DNA of 64,000 bases from Aquilaria yunnanensis (GCA_039654915.1 CM077600.1:36564492-36628491), one strand, 5' to 3'. Shown: positions 1 through 11,786, numbered from the stretch's first letter. Notes: a model not told the origin generated them from the sequence alone. Program-made: numbers and translations.

Positions 1-708
1 ATATCTTGGACAAAGGGACAATGACATATATCGATGATGATCATAAAGGTTTAGTCAAATCGTCGACAATCTTGTCACTTGGGTAGCAATGATGTATTGC
101 TAGACACCACCCATTGCTTATGATCATAAATGTGATTTATGATCATTGTCAATGTGATAAAAGCCTATTGGGTTGCACACATAGAGCTATTTGGATCATT
201 AGAGTGCATGGGCTAATTATTTGGGTTATGGTTTCACTTTAATTTCGTATTAATAATGGGCCCAAGAGTTGAGCCATTATTAAGCCCGAAATTAAATCCT
301 AATTGGATTAGGGCTTTGAAACCCATTAGGCTTGGAAGTTGAGTCTCACTATAAATACAATTTTTAAGTGACAAATTCGTAGGTCTCCTTGCCCTAGCCT
401 CCTAAAAGGACAGCCGCACTCTTCTTTTGCAACTCCTTGGAAGACGCAAGCTAGCACTGCGAGCGCAAGAGAAACGCATCTGCCGGGACGTGGAAGTGTG
501 GTGATCCCGAGAGGCTCGTGTGGATACCATAGAGAGCTTGAACACGTCAACTGTTCAGGTTTTGTGATTCGACTCTACAGTTGAGTGAGAGATCTCAACA
601 AAAAATTAGGTATAAAAATTTTCAAACACCCGGTTTACCCCGTTTCACTTGGATCCTGGAGGGTTTCGGTTAAATTCCGCTGCGCTGTTTGGCTCCCGAA
701 ACCCAACA
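1..708 (+). mobile_element. Partial LTR (right part), same family as the solo LTR at 44576-45991
   Basis: This stretch is a close reverse-complement match to 44576-45285, which is the first half of a complete LTR with a target-site duplication. The match stops at 708 (…CCCAACA), which is the LTR end; beyond it the sequence is Athila-like coding DNA. The LTR reads in the plus sense, with a TATA-like box at 350-357. The left part lies outside the window, so it cannot be told whether this is a solo LTR or the 3' LTR of a full element. The superfamily is not known because no internal domain is visible. Confidence 0.85.
350..357 (+). promoter_or_regulatory. TATA box of the LTR promoter
   Basis: TATAAATA lies about 350 bases before the LTR end, in a sequence conserved with the inverted copy (44929-44936 on the minus strand). 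It is placed as expected for a U3 promoter. Activity is inferred only. Confidence 0.5.
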
Positions 709-2143
709 AGGTGTTCCCGCCCCTACTAATCCTCTCCCATGTCATCGTGGCCGGAAGACCCACCGGCAGGAGGAAAAGAGGAAGGACCTTCGGACGGGTC
801 ATGGGGAGGTCCAAAATGTGGGTAAAAGGGAGGGGGTGGCTGGAGGGGTGGGGTGTGTACCATTGGTATGCGAAGGGCTGAAAGTGAAGTGGAATGGGTG
901 GGAAGGGAGGGTATTCTGGCGGGAAGTCCCGCTGCTGCTTCTGCTGCTGGTGCTGGTGGCCCCAACGGACTTGCCCGGAAAGACATTCTTGGTTGTCAGC
1001 AATAAGTGAGATGCCCTTGCGAATCTCCTTAGCAAAAGAAGTAAAAGAACCACCAACTGATTCGAGCCGAGCCGCTGACTTTTCATGCTGCTCTCGCATC
1101 ATCAAATACATCTTGTTGAGTGCTACAGCTAAGGAGGCTGGAGTCGCTATAGCTGGATCGACTAACTGATCAGAAGCCCCCCCAAAGTCCTCCCCTAGAT
1201 AGGGCTTCTGAAACTGCTATTGTTCTTCTTCTCTTTCTTCCACTTGCTCTTGCTCTTGGGCGACATCCTCTTCCTCCTCTTCTGACATTACCTCCTGGAT
1301 ACCTTCCAAAGCACCACTAAGTTTGTCCACAGAGATTGGCTTGATGACCAAAGTTATCTTTGAGGGATCTTCCATGACAACACCGGCCCTCAACATTAAG
1401 GTAGTGACCAGTTGAGGGAAAGGCAGGTTCCCCCGTTTCGATTTGGCGGCGCAGAGAAGATGCTTCTGGATGAAGTGGCCGACATTGATTCGAAAGTCAC
1501 AAGCTATGCAGTACAAGATCTCCAAGCGATCCGGGGTGACTTCCCGAACATGAGTAGTCGGGACGAGGCGGGAGGAGATGAAGTAGTTCCATGCCTTCAT
1601 CTCTGGGGGGAGAGTCGAAGAGCTGAAGTAGAGCTTCTTATGAGACTGATCCTGGCTCAGTGTCCAATGGACAGGGCGACCGCAAACTACTTGAGCCTGC
1701 TGCTCAAGGGAAGCCTCTTTGAATTGTCCTCCAATCAATGGGTTGATGTTGAATAGCTCATTGATAACTGTATCCCCATAATGCACAGCGTGTTTGTGCA
1801 CAAAGCAGGCCTTGGCTTGGCGATTCAGGTAGTAAGCTCCCATCAAGTTGGCGTAGAATTCCATTATGAGGATCTTGGACACTTCCGCTTGAGAATGAGC
1901 GACCCATTGCTGCCATCCACGCCTCTCCATGATTCTTAATATCCCCTCATTCTCCTTCTTCGAGAAGTTGAAGCCTCGTTTTGGTGTGAGCTTGCGATTC
2001 ACGAACCCCTCAAAGTAGTTGTTTGCCCAAGAGGACACAAAGCGAAAAGTATCATAGGGAGGTTCTTGCGGCTCTGCTTGACGAATCCTCTTTCCTCTCC
2101 CCTTTTCTTTCAAAGAGTGAGTGGGCACTGACTTGCGAGGCAT
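709..2143 (-). pseudogene. Post-integrase ORF (putative plant transposon protein, env position)
   Basis: The frame starts at 2143 with a basic N-terminus, followed by a conserved block: YDTFRFVS, RKLTPKRGF, MEFYANL and the region around INPLIGG. This pattern fits the domain often labelled 'putative plant transposon protein' (PF20167-like), common downstream of pol in Athila-like elements. A Glu-rich stretch follows, then an in-frame TAG at 1217-1219; the same frame continues with a coiled-coil-like segment (MREQHEKSAARLESVGGSF) and a Pro/His-rich tail, and is cut by the foreign LTR at 708. The function is unknown; an envelope-like role has been proposed only from position. Confidence 0.75.
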
Positions 2144-3193
2144 GTTTCCTACAAAATCACAAGATACACTTCAACTTCCTTTACATGAAGAATGAAAGAA
2201 CAAAGGATGAACCTTCACCACCACATTCCCCAATTTCAAGTTGAAAAACCATAGTAGAAAAGCTCATGCATAAGAGAACAATCCATTATCTTACTTCACG
2301 TCCATCCTAGGTGTTCTAAGATATTGCACCAACCATTAAAAGACCATGCATATTGGTATTGGATTGCCATACAATATACACTTGTTTATTAAACAAAACA
2401 TTCAAGCAAAATCGCTGTTAAGGTTACTAGTTGTGTGCTCATGAACAAGGTAGCAAGGAAAATTCCATCAAGGTCCATACCAACATGTGGCTTTTGGGAC
2501 AAATAGAAAACAAGCTTCCTAGTGCAAAGTAATCATTCAATCTTGAACTACGCAACACTTAGATGCATTAAATACAAAGAATTGAGGAAAACCCGAACCA
2601 CACGAAGCCACATTGTGGTGCAAAATAGCTATGGAGGTAGTCAAATTTCACTTTTCCGGAAATGCTCCAACTCAAAAATCAATCAAACCAAAGCAAATTG
2701 ATAGCAATGCAAGTTTGACCCACTCTTATTTCAAGTAGATCTCAAGTTTAAAATCACTTAAACAACAAGAACATGCATAAACAAGAAATTGCCATGAAAA
2801 TTCGCAGCCCTTGTGATGAGAGAAATTCTAACCTTGGTTTTGAATCCGAATTCATAAACCAATGCACAAAACCCTTTCCGTACATACATGTATCCATATC
2901 AAATCGAATTTAAGCATGAAATCCATAAGAATCGAGCAAAACAAGTAATTGCCGGAACTTTCACAAACAAGCACCATTCACTCCAAATCTCATCTCAAAA
3001 ACGTAGAAGGGAGGAAGAAGATGAGAGAAACTTACTTGATGCGAGGCTTGATGAGACGAATCGACACCAAAAAATCAAACCATGATGCTTACGGAAGGGT
3101 AGGGTTTGAAAGTTGAGAGGTTTCTTTGGTGGAAAAGCAAGGTAAAAATGAGAAAAGTGAAAGCAAGGCAAGGTTAAAATAACAGTTGTAAAC

Positions 3194-3260
3194 TTGGCGA
3201 CGCGTCGCCACCGTTATAATCATTTGGAGACAATTTGCAAAAATTGGCGACACGTCGCCA
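3194..3260. repeat. Two CGACGCGTCG-type palindromes in the pol-to-ORF spacer
   Basis: TTGGCGACGCGTCGCCA (3194-3210) and TTGGCGACACGTCGCCA (3244-3260) are near-perfect palindromes. The same motif recurs four times in the 5' LTR. The rest of 2144-3576 is non-coding spacer, apart from the pyrimidine-rich GGTTGCCTCCC block near 3519, common after integrase in this group. Confidence 0.75.
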
Positions 3261-3576
3261 GCGTTACGAAACCAGCCTTCTATTTTTTAAAACATTTGCA
3301 AAATAACCCATAATCTTTTCATCCTAACTCTTATACCCTTTGAAAATTCAATACATGGTACCTCCTTAAGTTGAGAAAATGTGGTCCATTCCCCTCACCT
3401 TCCTTCCGATGGGTCTCCCATTCCTACAAACACACAAGACAATACCAAATGAGCAGAAAATCACAAAGCACTACACAAACTAACTAATGAAAAGGAGAAG
3501 AAGAAATAATCGGCATCGGGTTGCCTCCCGACAAGCGCTTGATTTTACGCCTCTAGCTTGGCGCCTTTAAGCTTTT

Positions 3577-5262
3577 TCAATGGTCGGGTTCGGCCAATAC
3601 GGTTTGACCAATGTGCCTAAGTTCATCACCATAGTAAGGCTTGATTCGTTGACCGTTGACTTGAAAGATGCATCCATCTTGTCCTTTAAGTTCCACCGCT
3701 CCATACGGTTGCACCCTAACCACCTCAAAAGGACCCGACCATTTGGATTTTAACTTTCCCGGAAAGAGTCTCAACCTTGAGTTGAAGAATAGCACTTTTT
3801 GACCCGATTGAAACTCCTTCTTCACAAGAATCTTATCATGCCACAACTTTGTTCGCTCATTGTATATCCTCGCATTCTCATAAGCATCCATGCGAATTTC
3901 CTCCAACTCGTTCAATTGAATAGCTTTCTTCTCTTGGGCCCTTTTCAATTCAAAATTGAGCTTCTTAACCGCCCAATATGACTTGTGCTCCAACTCCACC
4001 GGCAAATGGCCAGCTTTCCCGTACACAAGTCGATATGGTGACATGCCAATAGGTGTCTTGAAAGTCGTCCTATATGCCCAAAGTGCATCACTTAACTTTT
4101 GAGACCAATCTTTTCGGTTGATGCCTACCGTTTTCTCCACTATCTTCTTGATCTCCCGGTTCGAAATTTCAGCTTGCCTGTTCGTTTGTGGATGATAGGG
4201 AAGTGACAACTTATGTCGTACACCATACTTCAATAGAACTTGAGTCAACATCTTGTTAATGAAATGTGACCCCTCGTCGGAGATGATAGCCCTAGGTGTA
4301 CCAAACCTTGCAAAAATATTCCTTTGAAGGAACTTAACAACCACATTAGCATCACAAGAGGGGGTGGCAATAGCTTCCACCCACTTAGACACATAATCAA
4401 CCGCAAGCAAAATATAATGATTGCCACATGAAGGAGGAAAAGGCCCCATAAAATCTATTCCCCACAAATCAAACACTTCCACCTCAAGAATGTTTTGTAA
4501 TGGCATTTCATCCATCCTAGAAATGTTTCCTAACCTTTGGCATTTATCACATGTTTTCACAAAAGTATATGCATCTTTAAACAAAGTTGGCCAATAATAA
4601 CCGGTTTTCAATGCCTTACTTGCCGTCTTGGAGGCTCCAAAGTGTCCGCCACATGGTGAGGAGTGACAATGGTGGAGAACATCCTTCACTTCCTCGTTTG
4701 AGATGCATCTTCTTATGGTTTGGTCGGCACACCGGCGGAAAAGGAAAGGATCATCCCAAAGATAATGCTTGACATTGGCTTGAAATTTCTTCTTTTCTTG
4801 GTAAGACAAGTTTGGTGACAAGACTCCACAAGCTAGGTAATTCACATAGTCCGCATACCATGGTATCTTGCCCTCCACCTTGAACAAGCTTTCATCCGGG
4901 AAGTGCTCTTGAATCGGTTGCTCCAATGACTTTTCTTGGTCCTCTAATCTAGATAAGTGATCGGCCACAAGGTTTTCACATCCTTTCTTGTCTTTGACCT
5001 CTAAATCAAATTCTTGAAGCAAGAGAATCCATCTTATGAGTCTTGGCTTGGCATCCTTCTTAGTGAACAAATATCTAATTGCCGCGTGATCGGTGTGCAC
5101 CACAACCTTAGAACCCACAATATAGGATCGAAACTTATCCACTGCATATACCACCGCCAAAAGCTCATTCTCTGTTGTGGTATAATTTTGTTGAGCTCCA
5201 TCTAAAGTCTTGCTAGCATAGTAAATCACTCGAAAAAGCTTGTCCTTCCTTTGCCCCAACAC
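3577..5262 (-). pseudogene. Athila-like RNase H and integrase, open for 561 codons
   Basis: This is the longest open stretch of the element. RNase H comes first ([20 protein letters not shown], then [11 protein letters not shown] and a stretch ending VADHLSRLE). The integrase zinc finger is the HHCC type ([12 protein letters not shown] … [10 protein letters not shown]). The DDE core shows Asp in GIDFMGPF, Asp in IISDEGSHF and Glu in [11 protein letters not shown]. The C-terminal part ([25 protein letters not shown]) is the usual tail. It would be expressed only as part of Gag-Pol, which is broken upstream; no start codon of its own is implied. Confidence 0.9.
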
Positions 5263-6722
5263 CGCCCCACGGCGAAATCGCTAGCATCACACATAATTTC
5301 AAATGGATCCTCCCAATTGGGTGGAATCACCACCGGTGCACTCATCAATTTCTCCTTCAAATTCTTAAATGATTCCACACACTTTTCATCAAAGTAGAAC
5401 GGCACATCCCTCTTAAGCAAATTACATAGTGGCTTAGCAATCTTAGAAAAATCTTTAATAAATCGCCGATAAAAACCGGCATGCCCTAAAAAACTTATCA
5501 CTCCTTTTACATTGGAGGGTGGTGGCAATTTTTCAATAGCTACAATCTTAGCTCTATCCACCTCCATGCCTTTACAAGAAATTTTATGCCCAAGTACTAT
5601 TCCCGATTTAACCATGAAATGACATTTTTCCCAATTCAATGCTAAATTAGTTTTTTGACTTCTCTTCAAGACAAAGGCTAAATTATCCAAACATGCATCA
5701 AAGGAGACGCCAAAAACAGAAAAATCATCCATAAATACCTCCATGCACTTCTCCACCATATCGGAAAATGTTGCCATCATGCATCGTTGGAAAGTTGCCG
5801 GAGCGTTGCAAAGTCCAAATGGCATTCTTCGAAAGGCATATGTGCCCCAAGGACTAGTGAAAGTAGTCTTTTCTTGATCTTCCGATGCTATAGCAATTTG
5901 ATTGTACCCCGAATAATCATCCAAGAAGCAATAAAACTCATGTCCCGCCAACCTATCCAAAATTTGATCAATAAAAGGGAGGGGGAAATGGTCCTTCCGA
6001 GTAGCCTTGTTGAGCTTCCGGTAATCAAAGCACTTTCTCCATTTGGTAACCAACCTAGTAGAAATCCATTCATTGTTATTGTTGCCCACCACGGTTGTAC
6101 CGCCCTTCTTAAGCACCACTTACACCTGGCTCACCCATGGAGAATCCGAAATTGGATAAATAATGCCGGCATTGAGCAATTTTACAATCTCCTCTTTGAC
6201 TACTTCCTTCATCTTTGGATTTAACCTTCTTTGAGCTTTAATGGAGGGTTTATAGTCATCTTCCATAAGAATTTTATGCATGCAAATTTCCGGGCTAATT
6301 CCCTTGATGTCGGAAATAGACCAAGCTATTGCCCTTTTATGATCCCTCAAAATACGAATCAACTTTTCTTTCTCCAAATGGGTCAAAGTAGATGAAATAA
6401 TCACCGGGAGAGAATCCTCATTGCCAAGATAAACATACTTAAGATCTTTTGGTAATGGCTTCAACTCCAACTTGAGCTCTTCCTTGAAATCACAAGACAA
6501 AAGTTGTTCTACCCTTTCTCTTGGAGGTAGCACCCTCCCATAAGAATCAAGAGTTGTTAAAATGCTCAACACTTCATGATCTTCCTCACTACATGCTTTT
6601 TCAAACACTAGTGCTCTTCCAATAGGATCCTCTATAAGTAACACATCTCTTTTCTCTTTAATGCAAGAATCAATCACATCAATCATGTAACACTTGGGCA
6701 CCTCATCATCAATAGATTTCAT
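5226..6722 (-). pseudogene. Athila-like reverse transcriptase, with one internal stop
   Basis: Residues before the RT (SISDIKGISPEICMHKI, then QRRLNPKMKEVV and GIIYPISDSPWVS) are typical of Ty3/gypsy. An in-frame TAA at 6120-6122 separates this from the palm domain, which carries YSGYNQI, MPFGLCNAPATFQRCM and the catalytic FMDD box (VFMDDFSVFG). The connection domain follows (ISFLGHAGFYRRFIKDFSKI). The frame is lost at a G-run near 5266-5269, apparently by a one-base change, so RNase H continues in another frame. The catalytic residues are visible but the protein is not continuous. Confidence 0.9.
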
Positions 6723-7468
6723 GGCTTGAGCAAGATTAAAAGTAATTTCCTCATTATTGCTCTCAAGGTGAGATTACCTTTTTTCACATCAATGACGGCC
6801 TTCCCGGTAGCAAGGAATGGTCTCTCAAGTATAATCGGCATGTTCTGATCTTCCTCCATGTCCAACACTACAAAGTATACCGGAAATATAAAATTGCCAA
6901 CTTTGACCAAGACATCCTCCAAAACACCTTTTGGGAATGTAAATGACCGATCCGCCAATTGGAGGCAAATAGATGAAGGTTTCACCTCTCTAAGGCCAAG
7001 ACTCCTACAAATGGACAAGGGCATCAAGTTAATACTAGCCCCAAGATCGCATAAAGCCTTGTCACAATGGAAAGAACCAATATCAAGAGGTATCGAAAAA
7101 CTCCCCGGATCCTTGAGTTTTTGAAGCATCTTCCTTTGAATGATGGCGTTTGCTTCCTCTTTCATTAAAATGAGTTCGTTGTCAAGGAACTTTCTTTTCT
7201 TGGTAATTAACTCTTTGAGGAACTTGGCATAAAAGGGCATTTGATTTAATGCTTCCAAGAAAGGGATATTAATTTTCAATTTCTTGAAGATTTCAAGAAA
7301 CCTCATAAAGTGAGTGTCCTCCTTCTTGGGCTTGAACCTTTGGGGGTACGGAAGGGTAGGCGTGTGCTTGGGTGCTTCCTCCTTGGTGGGTGCACTTTTA
7401 GCTTTGCCTCTTGAGCTATCTTCCTTACTTAAAGGGGGTGGTGATTGAACATCCTTACAATTTTTCAA
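6719..7468 (-). pseudogene. Athila-like aspartic protease region
   Basis: The frame is continuous with gag across the stop at 7499. The first 80 or so residues are a Pro/Lys-rich linker. The protease core contains ALCDLGASINLMP, the usual plant Athila form of the catalytic Asp motif, followed by a beta-rich stretch ending MPIILERPFLATGKAVIDV. A frameshift near 6760-6770 leaves this frame running into junk, and the downstream polyprotein continues in the frame starting at 6722. In the family this domain cleaves the Gag-Pol polyprotein. Confidence 0.85.
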
Positions 7469-7498
7469 TGGGGTGGGCTTTTGGAGAGGATATTCTTC

Positions 7499-8964
7499 TT
7501 AAATGGGTGGCTCCTTAACTTGCGTTACCACATTCTTCCCAGTTCTAAGAGTAATAGCTTGGTAAGACTCTCTTGGGTTGACATTCGTATCACTAGGTAT
7601 GAACTTGCCTTTTTGAAGTTGCCTCATAGAAGTTGCTAATTGGCCCATTTGAGTTTCCAAATTCTCGATGGATGCTTGAGTATTAGCTTGCATAGTTTTC
7701 ATTTCATCCTCCAATGCCCCAATCTTCTTGTTTTGGCCACTTGCCATCCCCCTCACTTCTTGCATGAATTCTCCCATCATGCCCTTCATAAAATCTTTCA
7801 AAGATGCTTTCGCTTCATTAGAATTCTCACCTAATGGTTGCATAGCGCCTTTGGGGTTAGAGTAATTGAATCCTTCTTGTTGACGGTTCCTTAGGAAGAA
7901 ATTCCCTCCTCCTTGCTTGGGTGGGTAAGGATTCTGGTAACCCATAAAATTTACATCTTCCACATCATCTACATCCTCACTAGCCATGGCTTGTTGCAAT
8001 TTCCCCCTTTCTTGATTTTTTGACAACTTGGCTACCATGCTAGTGAGTGCTGAAAGTTGAGCTTGGAGGGAGGTATCTTTGTTTACCTTATACAATCCAC
8101 TCTCCTTCCTTGGGATCCGTTTTCCGCTAAGCTCAAGACTTTTAGCCATGTTGTTCAATAGCTCAAAACATTCCTCCACATTTTTCAACAACAAGAAACC
8201 ACCGGCGGCGGCATCCATTGTAGAAAAGATGAAGTTGGTGAGCTTGATCAATATCTTGAGTTGGTACCCTTTTCACCATCCTCTTGAAACGCACCCATGC
8301 CTCCGCAAGTGACTCCTATTCATTTTTCCTAAATGCCAATAATTCATTCTTAAGCTCAAATGCTTTTTGAGATGGAAAGAACCTCCGAATAAATGCATCA
8401 TATAACTCTTGCCAAGTATGAACCGAAGTAGGCTCCAAATTCTCAAACCATTCCGATGCTTCATCCACAAGAGAAAATGGAAAAAGTCTCATTCTTTTCA
8501 CATCTTCACTTACACCATCCAAATCAAAAGTATCACATGGACGAACAAACCTCTTGATATGGTTGTTTGGATCTTCATCAAGAGTCCCTCCAAATGGATG
8601 TGCTTCCACTAATTGGAGAACATGGCTAGGAATCACAAAAGCTCGCCCTCAAAGCGGCATCGGTCTTATCATATTATCATGGTCTTCCACCCTTTGAGGT
8701 CGAAAATAATCAAGTACCGGCCGTCCTCTTCTTCTAGCACCATTGTCCCATTACCTCCTCAACTCCATTATGATCCATGGCATTAACATTTCCTTCTCGT
8801 CCAAGGTTCCTCAAATCATCTTCTTGGTTCCCTTCCATGTTGACGGAATCGAAGGTACTAGTATCTCCTTCTTCAATCACCTTGCTTCTTAGCCGAAGTT
8901 CTCGCAAGCTTCTCTCAATTTCTAAATCAAGTGGTAACAACTGAGAATAAGAGCTCCGGGTCAT
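7499..8964 (-). pseudogene. Athila-like gag, broken
   Basis: The frame opens at 8964 with an Athila-type start (MTRSS…LLPLD.EIERSLR). The capsid-like retrotransposon gag domain is at 8636-8316 (RMRLFPFSLVDEASEWFENL, then TWQELYDAFIRRFFP). An in-frame TAG follows KNE at 8316, and the same frame continues with a further conserved gag segment. A frameshift near 8220-8270 moves the reading to the frame holding DAAAGGFLLLKN and a Gln/Met-rich coiled-coil tail that ends at an in-frame stop (7499), after which the protease part continues in the same frame. The family role is packaging of element RNA in cytoplasmic particles; this copy cannot make intact Gag. Confidence 0.85.
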
Positions 8965-9077
8965 GCACTAGATGTACCTACAAATTGACAAGAAGGGAAC
9001 ACACTAACTATAAGAACTAAAATCAAGTAGACGAGTAACCAATTTTTACTAATCAAGATGAAAATCAAATCAAAACT

Positions 9078-9094
9078 CCCCGACAACGGTGCCA
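9078..9094 (-). other. Primer-binding site, tRNA-Asp type
   Basis: On the minus strand the sequence is TGGCACCGTTGTCGGGG, one base off the usual Athila site TGGCGCCGTTGTCGGGG, which pairs with the 3' end of tRNA-Asp. It lies 7 bases inside the LTR end. This fixes the orientation of the element and the right LTR as the 5' one. Confidence 0.85.
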
Positions 9095-9101
9095 AAAACT
9101 T

Positions 9102-10435
9102 TGTTGTACAAATCAAGAGTTTATCAATTTAACCCTTAAAAACCCGCAAGCGAACGGAAACGTCGTGTACTTAGAAGTAAATAAGGGTATCGTCCCAAGA
9201 GAGTTTAGTGATTCTACCTAGATTCAAAAATAAAATTGCTCAAGCTACTTAACTCTAAAAACACAATAGAAGTGACTCTAAAGAAGGTGAAAGGTACTAA
9301 AGAGAAAACTTAGAATAAAGGCGACTACCTCTCTAGGATTCCACTCCTACCCATTGCTACCCAAGTAAGTTTGTCCTCAAGTGTGATGTTCCATGTGTGG
9401 TAACAAGGATCTCACATCAAGAACCTCTTTCTCAAGATGGGTCATTGCTCACCCTCAATTAACTTGGGCTTTACTCAAGCTCCAACTTTAACTTAGAGTG
9501 GTTGAAGAACTAAACCTCTTTTGACTCCTAGTGTTCACCTAGATTATCTCTAATTTAAGTTAACATTATGTCCCTTCCATTTCTCTTTGTCACCCATAAA
9601 ACCTTTCTCAAGGGTTTAGTGAACTAGCACATTAGTTATGGTGGCCTACCATCAATCAATCAATAAGCACAATGAAAGGGACAACACAAGAGGACTCATC
9701 CATAAACACAAGACAACTTCATTACGTAGCAAGGTAAGGAATGTCACCCTAGAGAGATAAAGTGAACTACTTATAATCCATAACAAATGTCATCAACAAA
9801 TCCATAACAACAATATCCACGAAAATCACACAACTAAAAGAGAGAGGAGAGTAAACCCAAGAAACCCCCTAGAAGATTTAACTCCCAAGATGATTCATCC
9901 TTCTTCAATCTTCCAAAAACGCCTCTTAGATGATCAAAAGGCTTCAAGACGGGTTAAGATCAAAATCCGCCAAAAACCTCCTCCTTGGCCTCTTTCTTCT
10001 CTTCGATTTATACCCCCTCTTCATTCCAACCCTAAAGGGATAAGACTCCCTTCTTCCAAGCCAGCTCATCAGGTGGAAAGAGTGGGGGACCATAAAAAAT
10101 GCGAGCTTTTGGTAAAACAGAGTAGCGCTGGCGACGTGTCGCCAGCGTGGGTCGAGTTCTGGCAACGCGTCTCCAGATGACCAAAATGTACTCAGAATAC
10201 TGATAACGTTGGCGACGCGTCGCCAACTATCACGACTTCTGGCAACGCGTCGCCAGCCTTCATCTTGCACTTCTCCTGCTTCTCTTGTCCGAATGCCGTC
10301 CCACTCGAGCTTGCTTCTAATGTCCTATCCGCAACACTTGCCCTAACCTGTAATGAGCCAAAGAAACAAGAAAAACTAAGACAAATAAGGAAGAGTTATC
10401 AGAATTTAACGGTCAAAGTTGTCAAAAAGTCAACA
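9102..10435 (-). repeat. 5' LTR of the Athila-like element
   Basis: About 1334 bases lie between the primer-binding site and the hAT remnant. The ends are TGTTG…CAACA on both strands. In the sense direction it starts TGTTGACTTTTTGAC and ends …TGTACAACA. No second copy is in the window, so the far boundary (10435) rests on the terminal bases and on the resumption of hAT coding sequence next to it. An 11-bp perfect inverted repeat (ACGGTCAAAGT at 10410-10420 and its complement at 10434-10444) spans this edge and leaves a few bases of doubt. Four palindromes around CGACGCGTCG lie in the U3 part (10128-10256). Confidence 0.7.
10128..10256. repeat. Four CGACGCGTCG-type palindromes in the LTR U3
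   Basis: Copies lie at 10128-10145, 10159-10176, 10208-10227 and 10239-10256, each an inverted repeat of about 18-20 bases around CG-rich centres (for example GTTGGCGACGCGTCGCCAAC). Spacing is 31-49 bases from start to start. They lie about 180-310 bases into the LTR in the sense direction. Confidence 0.8.
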
Positions 10436-11181
10436 CTTTGACCGTGGCTTTATGCACTTAACAATTTTCCAGCTTTAAATTGTCTAAAGCTTTCTTTCCT
10501 AGTGGTTTTCCTAGATACATTTCTAAATGCAAGATTTAATTGTGATTTTATCCAAGATTCTAAGTGGACATCTTCAGCTTGTGAAAAAAGTTTTTCGGTA
10601 AGTATCATCTAATTTACCATACCTTCTCTACAAGATTGTTGGTTAAAATGAAATAAACCTAGCCCGCCGACACCAGTTGTAGACCCAAGTTGTGTTTGTC
10701 CTCCAGAATTAGTCCTGGCACTGAGGAGGACGTTAGGATGTTGATTTTCAATATGTCGCTTTAGCATTCTAGTGCCAGAATTCTTTTTATGCACCAATTT
10801 TTTTCCGCAATGTTTGCATTTACCATACGTCAACTCCCCTTCGTGTATGAGCTCATAATGCTCCTAAACCCAAGTAGTTAGTCTCAAGGATTTACTTTGT
10901 GCTTGGGTTTCCTCCACGGCGGGTCCATGACTTGTAGGCGTTAGTTCTGTTGATGGATTCCCAGACACTATCGCATCCAACTCTTTAACTTCATTATTGG
11001 ATAATTGATCGTTGAGACCCAAATCGTAATTCATCATATCGATTCCGGTATCATCATCGTGCAACTCTTGAATTAAGATACTTTTATTAGCGGGCCAAGA
11101 ACGGTGACAGAACAAGGCTCGAAGCCCGGTGGTGTGGGAAGATGAGCTATCTGTCGACTTGCCCTTTCCTTTTGAAGCCAT
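10436..11181 (-). pseudogene. hAT transposase N-terminal remnant with BED zinc finger
   Basis: One frame runs from ATG at 11181 to the Athila junction. A Ser/Gly-rich and acidic leader is followed, after an in-frame stop at 10864-10866, by a BED zinc finger (GKCKHCGKKLVHKKNSGTRM, then HIENQH; Cys-x2-Cys and His-x4-His). A second in-frame stop is at 10609-10611. The frame then continues with a segment like the region after the finger in RICESLEEPER-type hAT proteins (WIKSQLNLAFRNVSR). The catalytic core is absent because the Athila element splits the gene at about 10435; its other half should lie beyond the left edge. In the family this protein binds the terminal repeats and moves the element. 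Confidence 0.8.
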
Positions 11182-11786
11182 TACTCACGAACTAATAATA
11201 GTGATTAATGCAAAATTAAAAGAAAATTATGAAGATATTATGATGAGATTAGTAAGAAATTTGGAAGAGATTAAGAAAATAAGGAGAATGCTTGAGAGAA
11301 TATAGTAGAGGAAGAAGAGAAATTGAGTGATTGTGTGAGGATAGAGTAAAAATGGCATTGGTATTTATAAGGGAAGACAAAAAATTATTTTGACCAAAAA
11401 GTCCTTGAAATTTAGTTGTTATGAAGGTTGAAAAGGGAATTTTGGGGGTTAAAATGGAACAGAAAACCGTTGGAGGGCCTGCTGTGTAATTAACCCATTT
11501 TTAAAATTTTGTTTACAGGTTTCCGTTGCGCAAAAGCCGTTGGGCGCTAGGGGTGGTCCGGTTCAGTCCGGTCAGGTCTAGTGGGCGGTGCGGCTCGCGG
11601 GTCGTTTCTTGGTCCATGGCGATCCGTTTTACACCTCCTCCTCCTCTCGGGCCCATATTCGGCCCATATCTTTGCGGGCTTTGGCCAAGGCGAGTTAGGG
11701 CGGGTTTGACCAAGTCGGGCCGGGGTTGACTTCCGATCCGGTCCCGGTTTTGAGCAGGGTTGACCCGGCCCAACATCCCACCTCTA
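10436..11786 (-). mobile_element. hAT element, 5' portion with terminal repeat
   Basis: The right end reads TAGAGGTGGGATGTTGGGCC on the minus strand from 11786, a hAT-like TIR. Between the TIR and the transposase ATG lies a GC-rich stretch with the words CCGGTTC and GGTCGGG-like motifs; TAGGGGTGGTCCGG at 11547 is a second end-like sequence in the opposite direction. The bases next to the end (11787-11794, GCTACAAC) would be the target duplication, but the partner end is not in the window. Confidence 0.65.

Larger units (their letters stand above)
709..10435 (-). mobile_element. Athila-like Ty3/gypsy retrotransposon, 5' LTR to post-pol ORF, decayed
   Basis: Reading on the minus strand, this holds a 5' LTR (9102-10435), a primer-binding site, gag, protease, reverse transcriptase, RNase H, integrase, a spacer, and an extra ORF after pol. 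Domain order, the PBS type and the extra ORF match the Athila group. The 3' LTR is missing because another LTR interrupts the element at 708. At least three in-frame stops within gag-pol and one in the extra ORF, plus three frameshifts, make it non-autonomous. It sits inside a hAT transposase remnant. The 5' boundary uses the TGTTG…CAACA ends of the LTR; the matching target duplication is out of the window. Confidence 0.85.
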
